From the NCBI GenBank assembly GCA_003255025.1, contig QANY01008582.1, positions 248,001-312,000 of the forward strand: DNA of 64,000 bases, written 5' to 3'. The DNA comes from Datisca glomerata (taxonomy: Eukaryota; Streptophyta; Magnoliopsida; Cucurbitales; Datiscaceae). This document shows, in pieces, positions 1-10,446 of this stretch (its first letter is position 1; every line of letters starts with the position of its first letter). Position numbers and translations under genes: made by a program. The notes below the pieces were generated by a model. It was given only the letters and a program-made list of their open reading frames with translations. It was not told where the DNA came from and did no database searches.

Positions 1-1373
1 AACTCGCCATTCAGCAAAATATGGTACTCGCCATGTTCTTGTACTAGCTGACTTTCTACCAAGTACCAGAACTACAGATCTAGAAAAGTACTTTGAGGAG
101 TTTAAAGATCATGAATTCGTCATTCGTTGGGTCAATGATACAGTTGCACTTGCAGTATTTCGGACACCATCAGCTGGTAATACTTTCCATCTTCTAACTT
201 TCTTATTTATTGGTGGGATTTGTGAGAAGGTACTAGCAGTTGTGTTGCATCTGAAAACCTTGTAAAAGTTTTTAACTATTTTCCAAAACTAATCATTAAA
301 TGAGAGTGTCAGATTGTCAATTTGGTGCAAATTTAGCTTGCAAACATATGGAAATAAGGAGAGTGGATTTCTTTGACAATGATTTAGCTTTGCCAGACTT
401 GGGTACTGGATTTCAAATTCTCTATGAAGATGTTTTCTTAGCAATTATTCGAACTTCAGCAATGTTCTTTCTTACTGTCGTGGTGGTTGAAATGATAATT
501 GCCTCTTTGATTAATTAAACCTGTAGTTTCCTATTTATCACCTATTGTGTTAGTGTTCAGGATTTTGGTTTTCCTCCAATTTAGTGAATCTCCGACACAT
601 GTTTCTTTTGAAAGTTGAACATTTTTTGCTATTCTATCATGAGATGCATTCACTAGCAAAATTTCTCAGAATTGGAGATTTCTTTCGATGTAACAGTTAA
701 GTGTTTATTATTTTGCACGAAAGCATATTTCAACAATTAACTGTCTCAATTTGATGATACAGCACTTGAGGTTAGTAGCCGGATCAGGTACCCGTTCATA
801 GTTCGTGTTCTTGATGAAGATGATGTTCTTTTGGACTCAATAGCACCAAAAGGTAAGACATATATAGTTGTAAATGATTTATCATCTTCAATGGAAATGA
901 AGAGGAAAATGCGAAAAAGAATGAAGTTTCTGCTCGGCCACATTTGGTTATTAGAATGCTAGGTTGCATGTTTATCATTGAAGAATTTATATTCCCTTCT
1001 CCATGTGGCGATGTTAAATGTTACACATACGTTGTGTGTATAATCCTATTGTTTTTTCGTCAAGATTTGGAAGGATGGGAAAAGATAAACTTAAGATCTT
1101 TCTTCCCTTGTTGCCTCTACCATTTTGAAGGAACTATGGTATTCAACTGGAGATATAATTGTATTCTTTTCAGATTTGGAACCTCCTCGGACAAGGCCAC
1201 GAACGTCAGCAAGAACTGCACAAAGGCTCATTGCTCAGGGAATGGGATTGAAATTGCCTTCTACAGCATTCAGGTCGGAAGAGTTGAAGAAACAGGAAAG
1301 CGAGAGGAGGACGCGCATTGTCACAAGGCAAAAATTGAGGGATGAAGCCTGGGGAACCGATGATACAAGTTAG
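1..1373 (+). CDS. R3HCC1L-like RNA-binding protein, 3' end (partial, 3 exons)
   Basis: Only the C-terminal part is in the window; the start lies to the left. Exons are 1-176, 763-852 and 1174-1373 (TAG stop), joined by GT-AG introns (GTAATA..TACAG and GTAAGA..TTCAG), and the frame is kept across both. The first exon reads through HVLVLADFLPSTRTTDLEKYF and VIRWVNDTVALAVF, an RRM-like fold found in plant proteins annotated as coiled-coil domain-containing protein R3HCC1L. The last exon gives a basic, helical tail (PPRTRPRTSARTAQRLIAQGMGL, then a K/E/R-rich end), usual for this family. The likely role is RNA binding; no experimental role can be inferred from the sequence. The family name comes from recognising the motif order and is fairly sure; the RNA target is unknown. 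Confidence 0.75.
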
Positions 1374-2239
1374 ATAACCTAACTACCTTTGTTGTACATA
1401 CAATGACAGAGCTATCTTCTTCTCTATCTCAAAGCCACCCGCATAGCAATCTGTCTAGCAGCTAATCAATGGGAACCTTCAGATCAATGAAGTCTCTGTT
1501 AAATCTCAGATTTCCACTTTCCTTGCTCAACCACTTGCATTGACTACGGTGAGGATCCTCGTCCTGCTTTTTCATACGAAGCAGACTGATTTTCTTACTG
1601 TTTTAGATTCTGAGTGCTATTTTGTTTCGTTTCTGTGATTGACTGAGACTTTTATTCTTACGTATGGTAAAGAAATAGACATGAAATTGATGTATATTTT
1701 TAGTACTTTTCTGATGAAAGCTTTATCTTTCTGTATGCATGATTGATGATTGGTTGAGGTTTTTTCAAATCTTTTATGTCATATTTGTTTCAATGGATTC
1801 ATTCTTTCTGGTATATCAATTTAAGCATATTTGCTATTGACAACTCATGGATAATTCTTAATATTTGGTCCCTCTTTTTTTGGAAAAAGTTAACAATTTA
1901 TATTAGCATGACGATTTTGATTAGGGCATGCGTCCAAATGGTTTAGTACTATAAAAAAATGAAAGTAAATAGAGAAGAGGAAGGAAATCAATAGTTATGT
2001 ATAACTCATGCAAAGAAATAGTTTAATATAATTGGGGAAACAGTATAAACAAAGACACATCTACATAAAGATGTATGCTCCAAATTGGAATTTTTTTGCA
2101 TGTCTTATGAGTGTCTTCTGAGTTGGCTGTTCTAATCATTTTTTATAGGTAGTAAAGATGGCAGCATTTTCCGTTGCCGGCCGTGATTAGATCCGGATTT
2201 GCGAAGATGATTTCTTTAGGGCATGTTTATTACTAACTT
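1374..2239. other. 3' UTR and intergenic DNA
   Basis: This AT-rich stretch follows the stop codon of the R3HCC1L-like gene. The first few hundred bases are probably 3' UTR. I see no coding potential, RNA gene or clear repeat in it. Confidence 0.5.
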
Positions 2240-2775
2240 GTAAAGGGAAAGAAAGAGATGGAAATGAGAGGAAAATAAGAATATGAATGAGTTTACTACT
2301 TATTAATTATCTTTCGTTTGCACCACATTTTGTTGAATGTCTACCAATGAAGAATTTATATTTCCTTCTCCCAATGGCGATGTTAAATGTTGTTGATATG
2401 CTTATGCTGTGTGTTCCATCCTATTGAGTTTTCGTTCAAGGTTTGAAAGGATGGAAAAAGATATATTTAAGATCTTTCTTCTCGTTGCCACCACCATTTT
2501 GAAGGCACTGACATTCAACAGAGATATATAATTAATTTAGGGAAAATTAAAAAAAAAAAAAAGACGTGTGGTTGGTAAAAATAGCCGGAAAAAACGATTG
2601 CTAAATGGTTTGCAAAAATAGCCGGAAAAAAACATTTGCTAAAATAATTTTCGTAATTAAATTAGTGACTCCAGTCATTATAATTTTTTTCCCGACATTT
2701 TTGCAAACAAGTCTTCATCTGCGATTTGGAACCTCCTCAGACAAGGCCGCAAACGTCAAGCAAGAACCCTATATT
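2240..2775 (+). pseudogene. Decayed duplicate of the last intron and exon of the R3HCC1L-like gene
   Basis: Bases from about 2240 to 2535 match the upstream gene's last intron (about 890-1165) through many shared blocks, for example 'gaagaatttatat', 'ggcgatgttaaatg', 'aagatctttcttc' and 'accattttgaagg'. After an unrelated AT-rich insert (about 2540-2720), the start of the last exon resumes at about 2722 with 'gatttggaacctcctc' and 'acaaggccgcaaacgtca', then loses similarity near 2770. The copy has no promoter, lacks the earlier exons and cannot encode the tail of the parent. It is best read as an old tandem partial duplication, later broken by an insertion. Confidence 0.75.
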
Positions 2776-2896
2776 TGCAATAATTGGATAAAGTTAAATG
2801 ATGACAACAAGAAGACATTTGAAGCCAAAATTGCTCTTTGCCAGTTGATAAAGTGCTAGCACTCAGATAACAGTATGCTGATATCAATCAATGTAA

Positions 2897-5882
2897 TCAT
2901 GAGGACTTTCTGGATAGGTTCTTCAACCCGCAACCCAAACATTTAAGTATAACAGTTCCAGATGAAGGATCAGGCTTGATCATAAATTTCACCCCCAGAA
3001 AATCTCTAATATGCCTCAGTGTTTCTATCCCATAAGGCGAGAGCTTTCCTACCCGAACCTTTGAAACATCTTGTGGACACAGAGCGCAAAGTACGAATAA
3101 TAAACCCTACAAATAATAAAAATGATGTGAAGACTACAATGCAACATCGCATAAATAAATAAAAAAAATCGTAAATAAAGTCACAACAAATATTACTTGA
3201 GGAATATTGCAAGTGTGACAATTAGAATACATTGACACACCGTTAATTTATATAGAAAAATTTAGGAATAGGTCTTTGAGAAAAGGAAAAACAAAATCAT
3301 GACCCTTAATTTTTTTTAAAAGAAATATCGCATGTTCTTATAGAGAAAATGACTAAGTTGTTCATTTGATTTTAAAAAAATTCTGTTGAACTTGATGTCT
3401 GCTAAATCATGGTTTAGTCCAAATATTTTACTAGACTTCAATCCAACTAAGTGTTAATCTTAACCTCAGAATACAGAGCAAGGCCTAGCAGAAAAATTTT
3501 CTAGACCACAGTCCAACGCATGGTAACTTAATCTTTTCACCTGTGAAAAATGCCATAATTCGCCAAAAAAAGGTCAAAAGGTCTGAATTTCGTTCTCATT
3601 TCACAGGAGTCCTCTCCTCCCAGCGCAATTTCTCTTTTTACTATTTTTCACATTTGACAAATATAGTGCTGCTAGAACTTGCCAGCAAAATGCAATAAGA
3701 AGATCTATTTAAAGTAAATATGCGGTTTCCCATTGAAGAGTGTTTATCAATTCACACCCCCGACTTTCACGTCATACTGTCATAGTCAGTCATATGGTTT
3801 CTAGCATTAGTTAGCCTCTAAGATCTTTTTCTGAGTAATGACAAAAAGACCATAGGGGAAGAGTTGGAGATTAAGATTTTCTAATGGGTCCTATTGCAAT
3901 GCAAAGGACAATAGCTACCCAAAAATAAAAAATAAAGAACTCTTCCTCATATGCTCTAGAGTGACAAAAATAATTAAAGAAAAATAAAAAAGTGGAAAGA
4001 ACCCAAAGATAGAGGAGAACACTAACCTGGTTGGTTGAATCAACCACTCCACCCTGCTCAATCTCACCTAGCAGAACAGAAGCAATTTGCTCCCCAACAT
4101 CCTCTGGTGAAGCAAGCTCTCTCTCATCTTCTTCAAATTCAGCCGTATCTTCAACCCGTGCGTAAGATACTGCAGTATCAGCAGAAATGTAGCAGCCAGA
4201 AGTAGTTTCCGCAACCACAGAAATCCCATAACCAGGTGAGCTGCCATCAGATTATCATCTAACATTACACACTTTACAAAATTTGGCTAATAATGTATAG
4301 TTTCAAAGTTTAGCTTACACTATGAGTAAATACATAAAGCATACTTTCCAGCTTCGGGTCCTTTTCTATGATCAGAGTATATATAAACATCTGGAAGCAG
4401 ACGATTAAATATTCCACGAGCTGCTTGTATCATGGTATTCTCAAACTGAACAGAAACTCTAGTTGAAAACGAAACCCCTCTAATCCTCTTCACCATTCCC
4501 TCATCAGTCCATGTAACTGCCTGCAAAGTATGACTCATAAAACTTGAATACTCTGAAGAAAATACTAATAAAACTCAACGCCCAATCTTTTTTTTTAATT
4601 AGGTACATGAAGTATTGATCTGGAACTTACATTTAATGTTTGAACAATTGGAATTGTCAAAAATACTTCTCCACCTCCTTTGGGAGGAACTCCACGTCGT
4701 TCTATTTTCAATCCCAGTCCTTCTGAAGGAACTCCAAAACACTTTAGCATGGGCAAGGTTGTAGATTTGAAGATATCAACAGATGGATCCTTAGAATCAT
4801 TTGTTATTCCTGAAACAATATTAAAAAAACAAGGTTCAACTTGAAAATTTATTTATTCATGAATCTTCCATTTTTCATTGATGTTTAGAGCTGCTAGTAT
4901 GCATAATTTGATGATTGCTTAAAAATAAATTGGCTTGCGATACTAAAATTTACTAGAAACCTCCCCGTCCCTGAACTCTTCAGTTTTGCAAAAACAAAAA
5001 ACGATTCTAGAAGAGCATAACTTCATTCTACATAGTGACTAATGACTGATGAGTGTACTGAAATTTTGATTCAAGATAGTTCTTGCAAATCAAATAAAAA
5101 TTGCATCGTTACATTATCTCAATTCATACTATGGCTAAAAGCTAATGACTAATTAGCTGAAACTTCTCACTTCTGAGTTCTGATTGCATAGCTGAAAAAT
5201 AGCCTCTGACCCTCAGGTAAAAAGCGATGTTATAAACATTAAGTTTTAATACCTCATCTTCCCCCAAAGACCAATACGTCTGTTAAGTCCATAGTAATGT
5301 AATGGAAAATCGGTAAATAACAAAAACCGACAAAGAATAAGACCTCCCAAAACAAGAAAAACCCGTTATAACTGAAAGAAAGAAGAGTATAAAACAACGG
5401 GTGAGTTTACCTTTGAGCCTAATGGAAAGGGGTTTCTTGGCAAACAAAGCTAGAACAATTAATGGTTCCAAAAAATAGCCAATTGACCGACTAACACCGC
5501 AATCGTGCTCCAGCCGGCTACCACCCATTACAATCCCAGGCTTGTACTTCAGTTTTGTACCTTCATGAATGAAAATATAGATGAATATCCAAAAACCAAC
5601 ATAATTAAGTAATTTTTTCATGATTTAATCCCGTAAGTTAAGGAAAAATTGGAAGTTTCAGCGAAAGTATGGAGTACCGGTCTCGTTGATTTCGACAACG
5701 CAATCATCGCAGACCTTTTCGAGCAAGTGAAGGAAGGAAATTTCGTGGGGTCGGAGGCCAGGCCACGACTCTTCGGCGCGTATGTCGTCGATCAATACAG
5801 GCGTCGATGAAAGCGTTGCAAGAACCAGCCTCTGCCTCAGGTTCAGGCTCCCTTGAAGCCTCTTGTACGCCGTCTTCCCCAT
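2897..5882 (-). CDS. RCL1: RNA 3'-terminal phosphate cyclase-like protein
   Basis: Six exons on the minus strand: 5882-5678, 5560-5411, 4809-4631, 4520-4345, 4240-4027 and 3106-2897 (TGA). All junctions are GT-AG and in phase; the product is 377 aa, about the usual plant RCL1 length. The start is the ATG of MGKTAYKRLQGS, the conserved N terminus; an in-frame ATG 16 codons upstream adds residues atypical of the family. Motifs in order: RQRLVLATLSSTPVLIDDIR, SWPGLRPHEISFLHLLEKVC, KYKPGIVMGG, HDCGVSRSIGYFLEPL, the glycine-rich PPKGGGEVF, RGVSFSTRVS, SPGYGISVVAETTSGC and a C-terminal LSPYGIETLRHIRDF. Known family role: a nucleolar factor that works with the U3 snoRNP in 18S rRNA processing; family members are regarded as lacking cyclase activity. 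A single-copy housekeeping gene, intact. Confidence 0.93.
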
Positions 5883-6450
5883 CAACTTGTTCTGCAATTT
5901 CGAACAACAGCAATCTCTCTTCAACTCCACGCAATGAGAACGAAATATCTGGCGCTCCCTTCCCTCTTGGCAGTGAAAGTAGGTGAGCTTCAGGCCTTAA
6001 ACCCTAAACGTACCAACGCTATGGCATAAACCTCGTCCCGTAATCTCGGGTGTTCACGCCTTCATGTGGTCGGTCATACGCTGAACTTAACCGAATATAA
6101 TAAAAAAATCGACCGAACCAAGATGGCCGGTTTTACATGTAATCAAACCGAATCAGGATGACCGATTTTACATGCAATCGAACCGAACCAGGAGGATAAG
6201 ACGAGCTTGCAAGTACGAGTGATTTAAGTTTTTTTTATTGGTATCTTCAGTTTGAACGAATTACAAATTAGATTAAAACAATCAATCAAAAAGTTCGGCG
6301 ATTATAATACCTCAAATTGAACCAAACCAGCAATAATAAAGGAAAAGCAGCAACGTGCTAATTTCAGCTCAGTTCGGTGCCGGTTTGAGTTTAGTTCGGT
6401 CTAACTAGATAAGTTTAATTTTTTACTCTTTGAACACCACGTTAACAGTT
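5883..6450. promoter_or_regulatory. RCL1 upstream region with dispersed 'aaccgaacc' motifs
   Basis: The first about 130 bases upstream of the RCL1 start are probably its 5' UTR and promoter. From about 6050 to 6420 the sequence is rich in near-repeats such as 'aaccgaaccaagatggccgg' and 'aatcgaaccgaaccaggagg', ending with the 'ggttcggt' type on the other strand. Such runs are common in small non-autonomous plant elements. No TATA box could be assigned with confidence. Confidence 0.4.
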
Positions 6451-6451
6451 T

Positions 6452-6580
6452 TGATTTTGAAAAATCATAGTTAGTCTTTGCTTGTCAGGAAATAGAATTT
6501 CAATCACAATAAGGTTTTGAGTTTAAAAAATCATAGTTAGTCTTTCCTTGTCAGGAAATAGAATTTCAATCACAATGAAT
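6452..6580. repeat. Tandem duplication, 66-bp period, two copies
   Basis: The block containing 'aaaatcatagttagtcttt' and 'tgtcaggaaatagaatttc' occurs twice, offset by 66 bases (first at about 6461, again at 6527), with only a few differences. It ends at 'cacaatgaattc'. Recent, short and noncoding. Confidence 0.85.
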
Positions 6581-8150
6581 TCACTCAGTTAATAACATTC
6601 TTGAAGCCTGAAGATTTGCGCTCTCCTAAGTCTGAAGCTCGATCTAGCGAATATCACTCTCTTATTGTCACTGGCCCGAGGTTTATGCACCTTAATTTAT
6701 CCGACATGCATTTACAAGAAACTCATAACCGAAGACTTTTTGTATCCATAAGATGCGCTTATTTACTCGGAGATGTAAAAGCTTCAAATAGCCACTAATC
6801 TAAAACTAAAAATTACGTTCTGATTTACCCCTTTGGAGATTTTGTCTATACACCTTAACTATTTATTTAAGGAGAGTGGAGGATTACACTGGTTGCGGAT
6901 TCAATCACGAAACTAAAAATTAAACCTCAGTTATGATCATTAGGTTACAAGTCCATGGGGTCAATACAATGTTATTGATAAAAGAAAGTAGCTTGAATTT
7001 CCAATAGGGCAGTCATCTTATGCCATAGATCGGATCAATAAGAGTAATAGCTAATAGCTAACCTCTCTTGATGTTAAAAGCTTTAACAAACTCAAAAAAA
7101 TTAAAAAAAAAAACTTGCCAAAAAAAATCTTCACTGTGTACCTAATGATCTTTCCCCTCAAAATTAGGGAGAAGTGTAAAAATGGCAAATTTTCTAACTC
7201 GTAAAAGTGACCAGAATTTTTTTTTTCTTGTAAAACTGACCGGAATAATGTAAACAATTTAATTACGTATTTGTAATTTTTATAAATAAACTATTTACTT
7301 TGACCATTTTTTATGGAAAAAACATTCCCAGCCATTTTATTTTTATAGTTTGAGTTGAAAATTTGACTTTTCTTGTCATTTTATCTCAAGATACACATTC
7401 CTTGCAACCATTTAACCCGACAAAAAAAGCATAAAGGGATAAGCTTCAGTCCTGGTGCCGCAGGTGGCTAACCTGAAAAACTAAACTCTCCACCTCCCAC
7501 CACCGTATCCGCAAGCTAGAAATAAAAAATAGAATGCACCACTGCGCTCCAGTTGTCTCCATAATCCAATTCCGAAACATTTCCTGCGAAAGATGTAAAA
7601 AAATATATGGTTGATGACTCCATGATTTTGGTGAAGGATTTCAACAAACAAAGTCACGTTCAGCGACTGAAAGTTAAAAAAAAACTACAGAAAAATGATA
7701 CACAATGAGATCCACAATTCAAAAACGAGTAATTTAATATAGGGCACCATGGAGATAGCTGAATCAAATGTTCTACATATAACAAATGCCTAACAGAAAA
7801 AGAGAGATTAATTTGTATAGTTAAATTAATATAATATAATGATCAGACAAGGAATCAGTTGGCAGATGTTTTTAAGTCATAAACACATATCCATTGCTCG
7901 GCACAGCTAGAATTAGCTGCACCAGGAGAACAAAAGGATATGTCAAACTATCATAAGTACCTGCTTCGATCATCACTTTCTACTCTGCCAAACCAAATCT
8001 ATAAAGCATAGTATTATGTATATTCACAGCCAACTGATAGATTAATATCAAAATTAAAACTGGAAACCAAAGATTTTGCAGTGTTTGATGCTTAATGACC
8101 CCCAAGCAGTTTTAGTGTAGGGCTCATGGTGATAGGAGATATTTATTAGT
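6581..8150. other. Intergenic AT-rich DNA
   Basis: No gene is recognised. The short open stretches here have no family resemblance and are interrupted by A/T runs. Confidence 0.5.
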
Positions 8151-9370
8151 GATGCAAAACCCAGCAGTGAAGACCTCTACGGATTTGCAGTCGGATATAA
8201 AACCCGGGTGAATAAGAAAGATCTCCGAAGTTGATTTTAGCCACAGGGCCCATAGCGAGGAAGTTCAGCACACGGCTATTGAGCTAGTTGTTGAAGCTCA
8301 ATCATAGTACCAAAACAAAGCCATGCATTTGAGTTCAGCTACTGAGCTAAGAAGACAATGTTCGGAACATATGATTTCATATATCGACTGCGTCCTGGAT
8401 AAAAGGGAATTTTTGGTCTTCCAAGTATTCGCTGATTCTCAATTTAGTCTCAGTAAGTCTAATTTTCCCAATCGAATCCTCAAATAATTAAAAATTGTAA
8501 TCAGGTCCTTCTGTCAGCTTCAATCTTTGATATTTTCCGTTGATGCCTAAACAATCCAAGTACATGTTGTCGACAACACTAGCGGTTTTAAGGTTTGAGG
8601 CTTAATGGAAGAATTTATTCGCAGTGTCTTAAATTGGGAAAATTAGACTTAGATAGACATGGGAGGGAATCATCGTAAACTTGAGGAACCAGGAGTCCAT
8701 TTTGTCCTAGAGATTATAGAAGATTTAGCAAATTTCAAGTCAAAAGGAACTTTCCAGAATTCAGAACGATTGAAACATAAAAAACATTAGTGTGAACTAT
8801 GAAGACACTCAGATGAGTAAGGTAAGCATCACATCCAGGTCTGTAACCACCTGCAGCCGAAACTGGGCAGTAATTCATGCCTAGATCAGCCAAATTGATT
8901 CCTCATGGTCCTCTATTGAATCAATGATCTAAGAGCAAACTCAAACCAGAAATCTCAAATTGAAAAAAACCTCAAGAAACATAAGATCCCAACAAATATC
9001 ACGAAGATAAAATAAAGAAGAGAATGTAACCTAGTTTGAACTTTTAAGCCGCACCCTCCGTATCTTTCAATTTCTTCATCAAGCCCCCGAGTTAATCCAT
9101 GTCCGTGTAGGACTCTGGGTCAAGATCCAATCAGAATATCCAGGGATCCAACTCCTCATAATCGTTCCACTCCACGTCTTGCATAATGCTCTGTGTTTGA
9201 GTCTCATTGAGCGGATTTTCCTGGACGAAACTATCCGTCGAAGAGATCCACTGGACAATGGGAGTAGAATCTTCCTTCCTTAGATTAAATAAAGAATTGC
9301 AATTTGAACACCAGACATAGAACTGAGTTCTTCAGTTCTTTTTTTTAAAGGAAACCCTTCCGTCCTTTAG
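8150..9370 (-). other. Coding-like fragments on the minus strand, unidentified
   Basis: Three stretches read like exons on the minus strand. About 9330-9140 gives a frame with FYVWCSNCNSLFNLRKED (a CxxC pair), then acidic residues ending WNDYEELDPWIF and a stop. About 8870-8710 gives MNYCPVSAAGGYRPGCD after a possible AG acceptor. About 8290-8175 gives VLNFLAMGPVAKINFGDL and YSPGFYIRLQIR with a possible GT donor after it. The amino-acid composition is protein-like and unlike translated AT-rich noise, but I cannot join them into one frame, find a convincing start, or recognise the family. They may be exons of an uncharacterised gene or pieces of a pseudogene. Confidence 0.3.
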
Positions 9371-9399
9371 AGAAGATATTGATGAATCATTCGAATCTT

Positions 9400-10440
9400 G
9401 GCTCTTCAATCAGTAAAAAGCATTCTGATAAATATTTTTCACAATAATTTTTAGAGTGATTAAAGTAATAATCAAATTTTAGACTAATCAATTTGTTTGT
9501 GATTATCATCATTAAAATTAATTGATATTTAAATTTATAAATAATTATTACATTATTTAAATATTTAAAATTTAATCAATGTAAAATTATTTCTTAAAAT
9601 TTAATCATTTGTAATTAATTATTTAGTTGAAATATTCTTATATAATTATTTAGTCAAAATAGAATTAGGTCTAATTTACCGGAGTTCTCAGGGGCTCTCC
9701 TGAAATAATTTCAAATTCAAAATGATGTTACAACAAAATGGAAAAAGAATATAATAAATTGACGGATACGTCCTTATGTTCTAAGTTGTAACTATAGCTC
9801 CTTTCTCTTTTTTCTTTTTAAGAATGGGTAAAAATGTTATATTAAATGAACTCCTAGACTTTTCCATGTTATTTTAAATGAACCCCTAGACTTTTCCTTC
9901 TCCTATGGGCATTTTCCCACTCGACAATTGGGATACCCATTTCAAAGAACTAGATGAATACGGCAGATTACAGTGTACTAGTTGGAGATGCAGTCACCTC
10001 AATTTTCAAAGAAAGACCTCAACTTTCAATGGAAGATGACGATTACGTGTCTGGAGTATAAAGACAGAAGAAAATGTCATTTCCCTTAAGAAACTTGTCT
10101 ACTTATTTCAAACGAAAAATTCTATGCTGCAGTATTAGCACCTTAATAGAAGAAATAAGTGGAATGGGGAAGAGAGAGAAAGCAAAAACGTCTCTCATCT
10201 CTTCTCTGTCTCTCTTTCCTCCTGTATGGTACACTACAGTAGAATGAATCGAGATCAAACGAAAAATCCAGATTACTGTAATTATCTATTCATTTCACAT
10301 GTTGAACTATTCTTAGAAAAGAAGTAACATCAGAAACTTGCGTTCTCTCTCCACAGACTCAATTCTTTACACAACATGCCCTCGTATAAATGTTCAAATG
10401 GTGCAGATTATTTTTTAGAACAAACCAATGTTGAAAATTC
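9400..10440. other. Intergenic DNA downstream of the homogentisate dioxygenase gene
   Basis: The stretch 9420-9680 is extremely AT-rich with short 'aatta/taatt' inverted motifs. From 10150 to 10230 the minus strand is pyrimidine-rich (CTCTCTCTTCC type), like a 5' leader, which might belong to the coding-like fragments at 8.15-9.37 kb. No gene is certain here. Confidence 0.35.
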
Positions 10441-10446
10441 AGTATA

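Noticed and set aside
944..1345. 133-codon plus-strand open frame covering the end of the first gene
   Set aside because: It runs through the last intron and reads the terminal exon out of frame. The spliced frame ending at 1373 is the conserved one.
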